Of a DNA stretch of 64,000 nt, positions 1 to 8,845 are shown piece after piece. The stretch is taken from NCBI GenBank assembly GCA_017439665.1, contig JAFSIS010000001.1:1-64000 (forward strand), in the 5' to 3' direction. Each line of letters begins with the position of its first letter. Within the stretch, counting starts at the first letter, position 1. Position numbers and translations under genes: made by a program. The notes under the pieces are model-generated. The model was not told where the DNA came from. It worked only from the letters and a program-made list of their open reading frames with translations, and did no database searches. This DNA comes from Lachnospiraceae bacterium. GTDB lineage: Bacteria; Bacillota; Clostridia; Lachnospirales; Lachnospiraceae.

Positions 1-16
1 AAAGCTGAATTTTTGG

Positions 17-97
17 CAGCCACTCATTGGCTGAGATCCTTCTGAACATCAGAAGTCCAAATCAGTAATAAGCCGGAATCCTAGGGCCGGATTATTA
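17..97 (+). promoter_or_regulatory. Structured flagellin leader: three hairpins
   Basis: Upstream of the flagellin gene are three inverted repeats: CAGCCA (17-22) with TGGCTG (28-33); CTTCTGA (39-45) with TCAGAAG (49-55); and an 11-bp arm at 66-76 pairing with 87-97 with one mismatch. I see no sigma-28 promoter (TAAA-N15-GCCGATAA type) between 1 and 224, so the promoter probably lies left of the window and this is transcribed 5' leader. That is inference; the hairpins are directly visible. Confidence 0.4.
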
Positions 98-172
98 ATA
101 GAGGGATAGATACAAAGTTCTGAATACCAATGAAGAGTTTTACAAAAGTCCCAATAACTACAAACCAGATTC

Positions 173-217
173 TACAGATGAACGGATTCGTCTGTAAAAA
201 AAACACACACATGGAGG
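173..217 (+). promoter_or_regulatory. Two candidate CsrA binding sites in the flagellin leader
   Basis: A 10-bp stem at 173-182/187-196 presents CGGA at its tip, so that with the last A-U pair open the loop reads ACGGAU, the classic ANGGAN form of a CsrA site. A second ATGGA at 211-215 overlaps the ribosome binding site GGAGG (213-217). The two GGA cores are 29 nt apart. This matches the two-site arrangement known for Bacillus subtilis hag mRNA, where CsrA blocks ribosome access. Function here is inferred; csrA and fliW are not in the window. Confidence 0.55.
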
Positions 218-224
218 TAAAATT

Positions 225-1781
225 ATGGTAGTACAACACAATTTAACAGCAATGAATTCCCAGAGAATGTTAGGCATTACGATGGATAAGCAGGCAAAGT
301 CTTCTGAAAAGCTGTCTTCCGGTTACAAGATCAATCGTGCAGCCGATGATGCGGCAGGCCTTTCCATTTCCGAGAAGATGAGAAAACAGATTAGAGGTCT
401 TACCCAGGCTTCCCTGAATGCCCAGGATGGTATTTCTGCTGTACAGACTGCAGAAGGTGCTCTGCATGAAGTACAGGATATGCTGCAGAGAATGAACGAG
501 CTGGCAGTTAAGGCGGCTAACGGAACCAACTCCGAGGACGACAGAAACTATATCCAGGACGAGGTAGATCAGCTGATTACGGAAATCGACCGTGTTGCTG
601 AAACCACCAAGTTCAATGAGACCTACCTGCTGAAGGGCGATAAGACCAAGACTTCCACTGTATATAGCTATAGTTCTGACGCCGCAAAAATTACAAAAAT
701 GGATGACACGGCGGCAACCTTATATGATGTCTGTGGAACTCAGATTTCTGCTGAGGCTGCAAAAATTTTATTAGAAAAGGGTGAGCAATTATATACAACT
801 GCTGGAACACATACTGCAGCCGTAGCAGGAGATGTTTCTAATACTACCCATGTAAAACTCACTGCTGATTTGTATGATGCAAGTGGTCATGTAGCCTATA
901 AAGCAGGTGATATTTTAGCAGTAGGTACTGATACTTCAAAATTATATACAGATACTACTGCAACAACAGCAGCAGGTGCTACAGCTACAAATGTCAATAA
1001 TAAAGAGGTAATTACTGTTGCTGTAAAGGATATCATGAGCGCCGATGGCACTATCCTGTATGCAACAGGAAGCGAGGTTCCTACTACGGTAGCCAATAAT
1101 ATTACCAAATACTACAGCACAGTAACGCTTGGAACAGTTGCTGTAGAAGGTACAGATTATAAAATTACAGAACCTAATCTGTATGATAAGGACGGGAATG
1201 GAATTGCAGAAAATGGTCTGGAGAGCTATTTTGATATAGACGAAACCGGAAAGAAAGTATATAAGGGTGGACTTTATGATTCAAATGGCAATGCAGTAGG
1301 AACTGTAGGCAATTCTTTACCAGAAGATGATGAATTGAAGAAATTTATCGCTTCTGCTGATACTGGAATTGGTGCGCTGTCCTTTAATCTTCATGTAGGT
1401 GCAGATGCAACCTCTAATAACCAGATCCAGTTAGAATTATCTGCTATGGATGCAGAAACTATCGGAATCAAGGATGTAAAAGTAGATGGTGCAACTGATG
1501 AAAATGCATTAAGTGCTATTGAAACCGTTAAGGCTGCAATCCAGAAAATCTCTACCCAGCGTTCTGCTCTTGGTGCAATCCAGAATCGTCTTGAGCACAC
1601 CATCAACAACCTGGATAACGTTGTAGAGAACACCACAGCAGCTGAAAGCCAGATCCGTGATACCGATATGGCAGCTGAGATGGTTAAATACTCCAACAAC
1701 AATATTCTGGCTCAGGCTGGACAGGCTATGCTGGCTCAGGCTAATCAGGCTAATCAAGGTGTATTATCTATCCTTGGCTAA
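225..1781 (+). CDS. fliC: Flagellin, 518 aa
   Basis: Major filament subunit, exported by the flagellar type III system and polymerised outside the cell. The conserved N-terminal D0/D1 region (about 1-138, starting [15 protein letters not shown]) and C-terminal D1/D0 region (about 436-518, ending [11 protein letters not shown]) flank a roughly 300-residue variable domain rich in Thr, Ala and Val. That domain carries a recurring LYDxxG motif at residues 166, 216, 319 and 350. The segment [17 protein letters not shown] (about 87-103) is the region that contacts TLR5 in other flagellins. The start follows GGAGG at 213-217. The gene stands alone with its own terminator. The middle third has more A-rich codons than the ends, as expected of a fast-evolving exposed domain. 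Confidence 0.97.
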   Translation: MVVQHNLTAMNSQRMLGITMDKQAKSSEKLSSGYKINRAADDAAGLSISEKMRKQIRGLTQASLNAQDGISAVQTAEGALHEVQDMLQRMNELAVKAANGTNSEDDRNYIQDEVDQLITEIDRVAETTKFNETYLLKGDKTKTSTVYSYSSDAAKITKMDDTAATLYDVCGTQISAEAAKILLEKGEQLYTTAGTHTAAVAGDVSNTTHVKLTADLYDASGHVAYKAGDILAVGTDTSKLYTDTTATTAAGATATNVNNKEVITVAVKDIMSADGTILYATGSEVPTTVANNITKYYSTVTLGTVAVEGTDYKITEPNLYDKDGNGIAENGLESYFDIDETGKKVYKGGLYDSNGNAVGTVGNSLPEDDELKKFIASADTGIGALSFNLHVGADATSNNQIQLELSAMDAETIGIKDVKVDGATDENALSAIETVKAAIQKISTQRSALGAIQNRLEHTINNLDNVVENTTAAESQIRDTDMAAEMVKYSNNNILAQAGQAMLAQANQANQGVLSILG

Positions 1782-1849
1782 GCATAGTTTAACTGATTTT
1801 GTTGCTTAGAAATTAAACAAACAACGATGACAATCCGTCATTCAGAAAC

Positions 1850-1893
1850 CCCCGCCGGGCTACAAATGAGACCCGGCGGGGCTTTTGTTTTTC
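1850..1893 (+). terminator. Rho-independent terminator of the flagellin gene
   Basis: Perfect 10-bp GC stem CCCCGCCGGG (1850-1859) and CCCGGCGGGG (1872-1881), 12-nt loop, followed by CTTTTGTTTTT. Confidence 0.95.
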
Positions 1894-1908
1894 TATATAT
1901 TTTGAATA

Positions 1909-1977
1909 CTAAACTAAGTTATATAACCCACCAAGTTTTTCAGCAATCCGTGTTACATTTATCTCTTGCTTTTCCAT
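1909..1977 (-). CDS. Possible 22-aa peptide downstream of abiF
   Basis: A short reading frame, MEKQEINVTRIAEKLGGLYN plus LV, follows AAGGA about 8 nt before its ATG. A TATAAT (2008-2013 on this strand) lies upstream, so a transcript starting near 2001 would carry it. An in-frame ATG at 2001 would give 30 aa. It begins just past the abiF stop codon. It could equally be the decayed start of a lost regulator gene. I recognise no family. Confidence 0.25.
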   Translation of the reverse strand: MEKQEINVTRIAEKLGGLYNLV

Positions 1978-2019
1978 GATTTTTTCCTTATTTGTGTTCA
2001 TAAGTATTATAGTATAAAG

Positions 2020-2958
2020 CTATTTTTTATATTGTGTAATTTTTGCCCATTTCTTAGGGAAGCCCATTTCTTTCAGTAACTGATCTTCTGTAAGATGAGG
2101 GCATTTTTTAAGCACATCTTTGATCAAAAGAGCCAGATTTCTACAGAGTACCTTGAATTCTTCGTTAGGAATCAGATATCGGAGAGCAATAGCTACGGCA
2201 AATAAGTCTTTCTTACCGATAATATACTGACCTTTTTTCTGTGGCAATTGTAACTTTTTGTGTAAGAGCATATCCGGAATTGCTTCATTTACCTGAAAAG
2301 AGTAAAGGCGTTCTCCATGAGCGCATACGTTTCTGCAACTTGCCAGAATACGAATAAATTGATGTAATTGTACCTCTGTCATATTTGCAAAATTCAGACT
2401 TACTTTTGCACGGATATCCGTCGTTGCATACTGGTACATTTTAGAAATCTGACCGAAGGTAAGGGCATTGGTTGCTACCCACAAAGGCACGTTTTGGTAA
2501 ACGGTTGCGTGATGAGTTATGTATCTGTAATGGCTTGGCAGGGTAATAGACTTGCTAAGCGTATTGACCAAACGTGTAATATCTCCGGCGGTTCTACGTG
2601 TAACATTATAATTATTGACATCCAGATATGCTGATTGCTGTTCACCGTATTTTTCGCAGAAATAGTAGGAAAGCATGGATTTTAACTGACGTTCTACGTG
2701 CAGAATATATTTGAGAAAGAGTGTTCGCAGTTCTTCATCGAAATAGTAAAAAGCAGTAATTTCTTCAAATGTAACACCATGCAGATATTTACCGGAAGGT
2801 TTATGTTTGAACAAATCCTTGTATCCACCAATCAGAGAAAAGTAGCTTAATTTCTGTAAAATATCTTTGGCAAATTCAGTATCAGATATTACAAGTTGTT
2901 TTTCTTTTGTCAATTTTTCAATTTGCTGTTCGTATGTGAAAAATGTTTTGTTCGGCAT
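2020..2958 (-). CDS. AbiF/AbiD-type abortive infection protein (Abi_2 family, HEPN motif), 312 aa
   Basis: Belongs to the Abi_2 family of phage-defence proteins. Hallmarks are the N-terminal FTYEQQIEKL segment, a central HVERQLKSMLSYYF helix (about 87-100), VPLWVATNALTFGQISKMY (about 157-175) and the HEPN ribonuclease signature R-x4-H as R209-NVCA-H214. HEPN proteins of this type are generally RNA-cutting toxins. I chose the ATG at 2958, which has AAAGGAG about 9 nt upstream; a longer frame to 3003 runs into the upstream terminator hairpin and has no ribosome site. The gene is preceded by its own promoter and a small structured RNA, so its expression depends on reading through a terminator. 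It stands alone between flagellin and the copper genes, typical of a mobile defence cargo gene. Cleavage activity is inferred. Confidence 0.88.
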   Translation of the reverse strand: MPNKTFFTYEQQIEKLTKEKQLVISDTEFAKDILQKLSYFSLIGGYKDLFKHKPSGKYLHGVTFEEITAFYYFDEELRTLFLKYILHVERQLKSMLSYYFCEKYGEQQSAYLDVNNYNVTRRTAGDITRLVNTLSKSITLPSHYRYITHHATVYQNVPLWVATNALTFGQISKMYQYATTDIRAKVSLNFANMTEVQLHQFIRILASCRNVCAHGERLYSFQVNEAIPDMLLHKKLQLPQKKGQYIIGKKDLFAVAIALRYLIPNEEFKVLCRNLALLIKDVLKKCPHLTEDQLLKEMGFPKKWAKITQYKK

Positions 2959-2986
2959 TTCCGTTTTCTCCTTTGCGTAAAAAGGG

Positions 2987-3054
2987 AAAAAAAGGGAGCC
3001 CACGCATGGACTCCCTCGGCTGCGGGCATCGCAAGTTTCCGCAGCGCAACCACT
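2987..3054 (-). ncRNA. Candidate antitoxin/guide-like RNA upstream of abiF, about 68 nt
   Basis: From the predicted start near 3054 the transcript folds into two hairpins. Stem 1 is GCUGCGG (3045-3039) with CCGCAGC (3025-3019) around a 13-nt loop. Stem 2 is GGGAGUCCA (3015-3007) with UGGGCUCCC (3002-2994) around UGCG, followed by seven U (2993-2987), i.e. an intrinsic terminator. The RNA ends before the abiF ribosome site, so most transcripts should stop and only read-through makes toxin mRNA, as in type III RNA antitoxin modules. I recall published RNA motifs lying upstream of AbiF-family genes; I cannot confirm a match here. Confidence 0.65.
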
Positions 3055-3060
3055 GACAAC

Positions 3061-3089
3061 AATATACCCTAAGACATTAAAGCTGTCAA
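3061..3089 (-). promoter_or_regulatory. Consensus sigma-A promoter of the abiF RNA-protein module
   Basis: On the minus strand TTGACA (3089-3084), a 17-bp spacer and TATATT (3066-3061). This near-perfect promoter points into the small RNA, not directly at the protein start, which lies about 95 nt further on. Confidence 0.85.
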
Positions 3090-3224
3090 ACGATTTTTAT
3101 GAAAGTGGTAGTAGTATTTTATGGAGCAATTTTCAATTTATTCTTAAGAGTTTCGGCAAAGAGCAGATGGTGCCGTGCTTTTATTACACGCCTTACAGAT
3201 GGCGAGAAATAGAAAGTATCTGCA

Positions 3225-4532
3225 TTAAGTAAATATCTCAACCCTTTTCCCAATCAAAAACGCCTGACTGAGTACCATGATCAGAAACTGACTGACCATC
3301 ACTGAAACCCAGGTTCCCAAAATTCCCATTCGGGCAGGCAGTATCCATAATAAAATGCACAACAGCACCGATTCTCCAAAAATAAGAACATAGGCCTTAA
3401 GATTTTCCTCTGTAGCATAAAAATAAGAGATAACTACTCTGGATACTCCTGCAAACAAAAGCCCTGATAAAAATACAGGAAGAATTTCCACCACATATTC
3501 TGTTACCGCCGGTGATGTTCCAAAAAGCCTGGTTACCGCTTCTGCCTTTATAAGCAGAAAAAAGAAAGCAGTCATTCCCACCAATAAAGAAAAATTTCTG
3601 GACATATGATAAATCTGCCTTGCTCCTTTTCTATCACCTTTTCCATAAAACAGGCTGATCAGCGGCTGGCAGCCATCACTGACTCCCTGTAAAAGAAGCA
3701 TCACGGTATAAGTAATGTAACTGATCGGGGCATAGCAGGTTACTGCAAAATCACCACCATGACGGACTGCATTCAGATTTACCAGAATCAGGATAATGTT
3801 TGGGGCAAAGGAAAGCCCAAAGGGAGAACAGGCAATCATCAGGATTTTTTTCAATAATCCTGCTCCCCCTCCCTTAAGCCGCATCTTTTCTTTTTTATAC
3901 AGTAAATAAACCAGACAGACAAAAAAAGCCGTTACCTGCCCCATTACCGAGGCAATAGCCGCACCCATCATCCCCCTGTGAAAAACCCAGATAAACAAAT
4001 AGTCAAAGACGATATTGGTCACCGCTCCTGCCATCATAGCCACCATGGAAACAGAAGCATTACCCAGATTTCGCATAAAGGGCACCATTCCTGTTCCCAG
4101 GATCTGAAACAGGCAGCCAAAAGCAATCCAGTCCATATATTCACTGCCCAGAACAAGCAGATCGCCGCTTGCTCCCAGCCCCTCCAGGAGGGAAGTATTG
4201 AAAAAATAAAAGACAGGGGTTAATACTGCACCGGTGATCAGCAACATGAGGAAAGTCATGCCTAAGCAGATTTGCTGGTCTTTCGTTTTCCCCTGTGCTT
4301 TGTTAATGGTATATTGGACTGCTCCACCCATACCGACACCGGTTCCTACTGCCTGTAAAAAAGCGGTCAGGGGATAGGCTACATTGATCGCTGCAAGAGC
4401 CTGATCCCCTAGTTCATTTCCCAGAAAAAACCCGTCTACGATTCCATACAGACCGGATAAGGCAAAGGCCAGCATGGAAGGAATTACATAGCGAAAAAAT
4501 TCTTTGTGCAGCTTCATTCTTTCACTATTCAA
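3225..4532 (-). CDS. MATE family efflux transporter, 435 aa
   Basis: Multidrug and toxin extrusion pump, an inner-membrane Na+ or H+ antiporter with about 12 hydrophobic segments. The first repeat, with [28 protein letters not shown] near residues 24-51, is typical of the family. Its start codon lies inside the end of copA (8-nt overlap), so the two are co-transcribed and probably translationally coupled. That linkage suggests it is induced with copper export, but its substrate cannot be read from sequence. A second MATE gene sits at 22502. Confidence 0.92.
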   Translation of the reverse strand: MNSERMKLHKEFFRYVIPSMLAFALSGLYGIVDGFFLGNELGDQALAAINVAYPLTAFLQAVGTGVGMGGAVQYTINKAQGKTKDQQICLGMTFLMLLITGAVLTPVFYFFNTSLLEGLGASGDLLVLGSEYMDWIAFGCLFQILGTGMVPFMRNLGNASVSMVAMMAGAVTNIVFDYLFIWVFHRGMMGAAIASVMGQVTAFFVCLVYLLYKKEKMRLKGGGAGLLKKILMIACSPFGLSFAPNIILILVNLNAVRHGGDFAVTCYAPISYITYTVMLLLQGVSDGCQPLISLFYGKGDRKGARQIYHMSRNFSLLVGMTAFFFLLIKAEAVTRLFGTSPAVTEYVVEILPVFLSGLLFAGVSRVVISYFYATEENLKAYVLIFGESVLLCILLWILPARMGILGTWVSVMVSQFLIMVLSQAFLIGKRVEIFT

Positions 4533-7158
4533 TGGAAGTAACCGTATAATCCTGGGCTTCCACCGTCTCCTTCAGTACACTGTCTGCAAGCTCTTCTGTA
4601 AGAGTAACTACCGCAGTTCCTGCCTCATGGCTGACTGCAGCTTCACTGACCTGAGGCAGTGCTTCTAATACTTTTTTTACTCTTGCCTCACAATGTCCGC
4701 ACATCAGTCCCTCGATCTTCATGGTTTTCGTCATCTCTTTTTCCTCTCTTTCTGCTGCTTTTGCAGCACCTTCTTTTTCTGATATCTTCCTGTAATTATC
4801 GGCCTTCCCCATAAAAAACCGGCCCGGTTTCAATCTATCCCTGCCGGAATCCCTGATAGAAACCAGATTCAGCCTCAATGCATTGGTCACCACACAGAAG
4901 CTGGACATACTCATGGCAAAGGCTCCAAACATGGGATTCATCTCCCAGCCTGTGAGCGGTATCCAGAGTCCTGCTGCCAGCGGTATTCCAATCACATTAT
5001 AGGCAAAAGCCCAGAACAGGTTCTGTTTAATATTGTTTCTTGTGGCCCGGCTTAAACGGATTGCCGCAGGAATATCCAGAACCCGGCTCTTCATCAGCAC
5101 TGCATCAGCTGCATCCAGGGCAATATCCGTTCCCGCTCCTACAGCAATTCCTGTATCCGCCTTGGTCAAAGCAAGAGCATCATTGATTCCGTCTCCCACC
5201 ATAGCAACTTTTCCTTGTTTTTGCAACCGGGAAACCTCTTTTGCCTTTCCTGCCGGAAGTACGCCTGCCACCACTTCGTCTACTCCGGCTTCCCGGCCAA
5301 TGGCCCTCGCTGTATGCTCATTATCTCCGGTCAGCATAACCACCTTGATTCCCATATGCTGAAGCTGGCTGACGGCCTCCTTGCTGTCTTCTTTTAAAGG
5401 GTCTGCTACCGCAATTATCCCTAGCAGCTTCTCATTTTTAGCGAAAAAGAGAGGTGTTTTCCCTTTTTTTGCCAGCTCCACAGCCTGTATCTCCTGCTCC
5501 CCGGTAAGCTTTACTCTGGTTTCAATAAATTTTTTGTTTCCTCCAAAAAAGCTGTTCTCTCCCTGTTGTCCCTGAAGGCCGTTACCAGGCAAGGCCTCAA
5601 ATTCACTCAATTGGGGGAGGGCTCTTTTTTCTGCACCATATCCCTTTTCTTCTCCATAGACCAGAATTGCTTTTGCCAGTGGATGTTCACTTTTTGCTTC
5701 CAAACCAAGGGCTGCCTCCAGGAGCTCATCCTCAGTCACTTCCGGAGCGGGTAAAAGATCCGTTACCCGGGGCTCTCCCAGAGTCAGGGTTCCGGTTTTA
5801 TCCAACACCACAATATCTGTTTTCCCTACCTCTTCCAAAGCTGCTGCTGTCTTAAACAAAATTCCGTTTTTGGCTCCTACACCATTACCAACCATAATCG
5901 CCACAGGGGTAGCCAATCCCAGGGCACAAGGGCAGCTGATCACCAGAACAGAAATCCCCCTGGCCAACGCAAAGCCAAAGCTTTCCCCGCTAAGCAACCA
6001 GGCTGCTGCAGTAAGAAGGGCAATACCGATGACCACAGGAACGAAAATTCCCGACACCCGGTCTGCAATTTTGGCAATGGGTGCCTTGGTAGCCGCCACA
6101 TCTCCCATCAGCCGGATGATCTGGGCCAGCGTAGTGTCCTCCCCCACTCTGGTAGCCTCACAGCGAATAAAGCCGGACTGATTAAGAGTGGCAGAAAAGA
6201 CAGGGCTTCCCACCTCCTTGTCCACAGGAATACTCTCCCCTGTCAAAGCTGCTTCATTTACCGCACTGTGGCCTTCCAGCACCCTTCCGTCCACAGGAAT
6301 GCTCTCTCCCGGCCGGACCACAAAAATATCTCCCTTTTGCACCTGTTCCACGGGAATTTCCTGCTCTGTCCAGTGGGTAAAATCCTTCTCTGGCGTCTCC
6401 CCTTCTCCCTGAGGCTTCTGCAAAACTACTGCTGTCTTGGGAGCCAGGTTCATCAGACCTTTAAGGGCATCCGTGGTTTTTCCCTTGGCTCTGGCCTCCA
6501 GCATTTTTCCTACGGTGATCAGCGTAAGGATCATGGCTGCCGATTCAAAATACAGTTCATGCAAATAATGAAATGCGTGGTCACCATGTCCCGCAAGAAG
6601 GGCTTCACTCATAGCAAACAGGGCATACAGGCTGTAGCCGTAGGCCGCTCCCGATCCCAAAGCCACCAATGTATCCATATTAGGCGCCTTGTGGAGCAGC
6701 CCCTTAAATCCGTTGATAAAAAACTTCTGATTGATGACCATGATTATGGTGGTCAGGCACAGCTGCAGTAAACCGATCGCCATGGGATTGGCTGCCAGTC
6801 TCTCCGGCAGAGGCCATCCCCACATTACCCCTCCCATGGAAATGTACATGAGCACCAGAAGAAAACCCAGGGAGCTCCATAACCTTCTTTTTAAGCGGGG
6901 AGTTTCTTTATCCTCCAGTACATCTGCTGGCTGACTGCTTATCCCCTTCCCTTTATTCACTTCCGGAATGATGATTCCGTAGCCTGCATCCTCTACTGCC
7001 TTTTTGATCAATGCCTCATCCACCTGTCCCTCCACGCTCATGGAGTTGGTCAGAAGGCTGACAGAGCAGGAGTTTACTCCTTCTACAGCCCCCACTGCTT
7101 TTTCCACTCTGGCACTGCAGGCAGCACAGCTCATCCCTGTTACTTCGTATTTTTTCAT
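4525..7158 (-). CDS. copA: Copper-exporting P1B-type ATPase with HMA domains at both ends, about 877 aa
   Basis: Pumps Cu(I) out of the cytoplasm at the cost of ATP. Visible in order: N-terminal heavy-metal-associated domain with GMSCAAC (Cys11, Cys14), membrane segments, the TGES actuator motif ([10 protein letters not shown]), the CPC ion-binding motif (SCPCALG), the phosphorylation site DKTGTLT, the [10 protein letters not shown] hinge, and a final membrane pair. Unusually the protein continues through a charged linker into a second HMA domain at the extreme C-terminus ([13 protein letters not shown]), like a fused CopZ chaperone. I prefer the start at 7158, just before the first HMA domain and after AAAGGA; the ATG at 7215 would add 19 residues but has no clear ribosome site. 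It is downstream of csoR and upstream of the MATE gene, in one operon. Confidence 0.95.
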   Translation of the reverse strand: MKKYEVTGMSCAACSARVEKAVGAVEGVNSCSVSLLTNSMSVEGQVDEALIKKAVEDAGYGIIIPEVNKGKGISSQPADVLEDKETPRLKRRLWSSLGFLLVLMYISMGGVMWGWPLPERLAANPMAIGLLQLCLTTIIMVINQKFFINGFKGLLHKAPNMDTLVALGSGAAYGYSLYALFAMSEALLAGHGDHAFHYLHELYFESAAMILTLITVGKMLEARAKGKTTDALKGLMNLAPKTAVVLQKPQGEGETPEKDFTHWTEQEIPVEQVQKGDIFVVRPGESIPVDGRVLEGHSAVNEAALTGESIPVDKEVGSPVFSATLNQSGFIRCEATRVGEDTTLAQIIRLMGDVAATKAPIAKIADRVSGIFVPVVIGIALLTAAAWLLSGESFGFALARGISVLVISCPCALGLATPVAIMVGNGVGAKNGILFKTAAALEEVGKTDIVVLDKTGTLTLGEPRVTDLLPAPEVTEDELLEAALGLEAKSEHPLAKAILVYGEEKGYGAEKRALPQLSEFEALPGNGLQGQQGENSFFGGNKKFIETRVKLTGEQEIQAVELAKKGKTPLFFAKNEKLLGIIAVADPLKEDSKEAVSQLQHMGIKVVMLTGDNEHTARAIGREAGVDEVVAGVLPAGKAKEVSRLQKQGKVAMVGDGINDALALTKADTGIAVGAGTDIALDAADAVLMKSRVLDIPAAIRLSRATRNNIKQNLFWAFAYNVIGIPLAAGLWIPLTGWEMNPMFGAFAMSMSSFCVVTNALRLNLVSIRDSGRDRLKPGRFFMGKADNYRKISEKEGAAKAAEREEKEMTKTMKIEGLMCGHCEARVKKVLEALPQVSEAAVSHEAGTAVVTLTEELADSVLKETVEAQDYTVTSIE

Positions 7159-7237
7159 CTTTTTTATGTCCTTTTCTTTCTCGCCTTTAACGTTGCCGCT
7201 TTCTTCCGATATCATTTGATCAACAGTCCGTTATTTT

Positions 7238-7549
7238 CTATTTCATCAGTTTTCCCAGCAGAGTTACCAGCTCCTCAATAGATTCATCCTTCCCTGCCCG
7301 GATATCTTCTTTTACACAATCTCTTATATGATTACCCAAAAGCTCCTTACTGAAACCATCCAGGGCTGCTTTGGCTGCCGAGACCTGAACCAGAATATCA
7401 GGACAATAAACATTCTCCTCTACCATTCGTTTGATTCCACGAATCTGCCCTTCTGCACGATTCAGACGATGGATCAGATCCTTATATTCCTTCTCATTCC
7501 TGATCTTCAATCTATGGCATGGGCAAACCTGAACTTCCTTTTCATCCAT
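7238..7549 (-). CDS. csoR: CsoR-family copper-sensing repressor, 103 aa
   Basis: Small all-helical repressor that releases DNA when Cu(I) binds. The ligand set is intact: Cys49 (in YCPDIL), His74 and Cys78 (in NHIRDC), the C-H-C triad of copper-type CsoR rather than formaldehyde- or nickel-type relatives. An extra N-terminal CPC motif (Cys9, Cys11) may also bind metal. The gene heads the csoR-copA-MATE operon, and a palindromic operator fills its own promoter, indicating autoregulation. Confidence 0.95.
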   Translation of the reverse strand: MDEKEVQVCPCHRLKIRNEKEYKDLIHRLNRAEGQIRGIKRMVEENVYCPDILVQVSAAKAALDGFSKELLGNHIRDCVKEDIRAGKDESIEELVTLLGKLMK

Positions 7550-7590
7550 ATCCTCTTACCCCTCTTTCTTTATAAAACTGATCTATCTGG

Positions 7591-7619
7591 ATTATATACC
7601 CCTATGGGGTATATTTCAA
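7591..7619 (-). promoter_or_regulatory. csoR promoter with CsoR operator in its spacer
   Basis: Minus strand TTGAAA (7619-7614), 17-bp spacer, TATAAT (7596-7591). The spacer and flanks form a perfect inverted repeat, ATATACCCC (7594-7602), TAT, GGGGTATAT (7606-7614), the known shape of CsoR operators. Repressor bound there would sit exactly between the -35 and -10 boxes. The same operator is about 75 nt upstream of the divergent SOD-like gene and may control it too. Confidence 0.9.
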
Positions 7620-7687
7620 GTGACTTTATCACTTAATTTAACTCTATGCATAACTTAAACCATAGAAAAAGAAAAAGGAGAACTTTT

Positions 7688-8350
7688 ATGCCTCCCTATC
7701 AGCTTACCCCCAGGGTATTTTTTGTAGAAGCACTTGCTAACGACAGACCCAAGGCCATGGCCTGGGTCGTAGATGACCGTAACAATCCCGTTACCAGCGG
7801 CCTGGTAAAATTTTATCAGCCTTCCAACGGCGGTATCCTTGTAGAAGCCGAGGTCTTCGGCCTGCCGGAAACCACTCCTGGCATTAACTCCAGCTTTTTT
7901 GCCATGCATATTCATAATGCTGAAAACTGCAGTCAGATCATGGACTCCGGCAATAACACCACCATGATGCCAAATACAGGTAATACTATGATGCCCGGCA
8001 CCGGTAATAATATGTCCGGCGGCAGTATGATGCCTGGTTCCGGCAACAATATGCCCGGTGGCAACATGATGCCCGGTTCCGGCAACAATATGTCCGGTGG
8101 AAATATGAACAATATAATAGGCCACTTCAATCCTACCGGAATGTCCCATCCCTTCCATGCAGGAGACTTCCCTCCCCTCCTGTCCAATCAGGGCTATGCC
8201 TGGACGGCCTTCTTCGACCGCCGCTTTACTCTGGAGGAAATTATCGGAAAAACCGTTGTCATCCATGCTCATGCTGACGACTTTACTTCCCAGCCCTCCG
8301 GTAATCCAGGTACTCCTATTGCCTGTGGTGATATCCGAAGAACCTTTTAA
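7688..8350 (+). CDS. Cu/Zn superoxide dismutase-like protein with methionine-rich insert, 220 aa
   Basis: Aligns by motif with Cu/Zn SOD: HIH (His74, His76), GHFNP (His146), His154, HAGD (His157, Asp160) and VIHAH (His193) supply all expected copper and zinc ligands, and Cys81/Cys213 match the structural disulfide. The position of the conserved substrate-guiding Arg before the last Cys (normally GNAGxRxACG) is Pro210, so normal SOD activity is doubtful. Between Cys81 and His146 is an insert of 13-residue MMPGxGNNMxGGx repeats, a plausible Cu(I)-binding tract. There is no signal peptide, so it is probably cytoplasmic. The start at 7688 follows AAAAAGGAG; an upstream ATG at 7646 lacks one. Its place beside csoR suggests a copper-buffering role. 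Confidence 0.82.
   Translation: MPPYQLTPRVFFVEALANDRPKAMAWVVDDRNNPVTSGLVKFYQPSNGGILVEAEVFGLPETTPGINSSFFAMHIHNAENCSQIMDSGNNTTMMPNTGNTMMPGTGNNMSGGSMMPGSGNNMPGGNMMPGSGNNMSGGNMNNIIGHFNPTGMSHPFHAGDFPPLLSNQGYAWTAFFDRRFTLEEIIGKTVVIHAHADDFTSQPSGNPGTPIACGDIRRTF
7988..8104 (+). repeat. Three 39-bp tandem repeats coding the Met-rich tract
   Basis: Units begin at 7988, 8027 and 8066, each encoding 13 residues of the form MMPG(T/S)GNNM(S/P)GG(S/N). A partial unit (MMPNTGNT) precedes at 7964. Codon differences between units show they are not a very recent expansion. Confidence 0.9.
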
Positions 8351-8380
8351 TGTGATGACACATTAATCTTTTCCTTTTTT
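8347..8380 (+). terminator. Terminator of the SOD-like gene
   Basis: 8-bp stem TTAATGTG (8347-8354) and CACATTAA (8359-8366) overlapping the stop codon, followed by a T-rich tract. Confidence 0.7.
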
Positions 8381-8410
8381 GTCTCATTGGGAAACACTAT
8401 CCTGTGAAGT

Positions 8411-8448
8411 AAAAAACCACCGTCAGACCTATATTGGTCAGACGGTGG
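8411..8448 (-). terminator. Terminator cutting into the end of the prdX remnant
   Basis: Arms 8436-8448 and 8417-8429 pair over 13 bp with one mismatch, loop of 6, and read on the minus strand are followed by six T (8416-8411). The stop codon of the prdX remnant lies inside the first arm. Confidence 0.8.
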
Positions 8449-8845
8449 CTGTATTATCATTAGGGTGGACACCGATTAATCCCGGCTCTTTTATGAGCTC
8501 ATCATCCATAAAAAGCTGCACCTTACCTTCAGCGTCATTCAGCAGTCCAAGGGGAGTGACTGCTCCCGGAATCAATCCCATTATCTTCATCAATTCATCC
8601 GCAGAGGCAAAGGACAGGGCTCTCGTTCCATTACTCCTTCTAAACTCTTTTAGATCTACTCTTTTATTCCCCTTCACAGTAATAAGATAGTAATTCTGCT
8701 TTTTATCATCACGGACAAACAAATTTTTTGCATCAGCCTCCGGATAAGGTATCTCAATCGCTGCCAGCTCAGCCATATTATAGACCGCCTCATGCTCTGT
8801 GATCTCATGCCATATATTTTTATTGATCAGGTATTCATAGATTTC
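8438..8845 (-). pseudogene. Truncated PrdX/YbaK-type aminoacyl-tRNA deacylase
   Basis: The frame encodes EIYEYLINKN then HEITEHEAVYNMAEL and on to GLLNDAEGKVQLFMDDEL and IGVHPNDNTATV, clearly the family that hydrolyses mis-charged Ala-tRNA(Pro). The first few residues and start codon are gone: TGA TAG stand directly before the first homologous codon at 8845. The first available in-frame ATG (8776) would drop the AVYN motif. The C-terminus also stops about 20 residues early, inside a terminator hairpin. Both ends lost suggests a decayed gene joined by deletion to the Rpn remnant upstream, although translational coupling from that frame is possible. Confidence 0.7.

Noticed and set aside
3119..3222. 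Minus-strand frame reading ADTFYFSPSVRRVIKARHHL and on to a stop, after the MATE gene
   Set aside because: No start codon or ribosome site and no family recognised; may be a gene fragment but cannot be supported.
7655..8272. Long minus-strand frame opposite the SOD-like gene
   Set aside because: It mirrors the Met-rich repeat codons and has no ribosome site; the plus-strand product has clear metal-site motifs.
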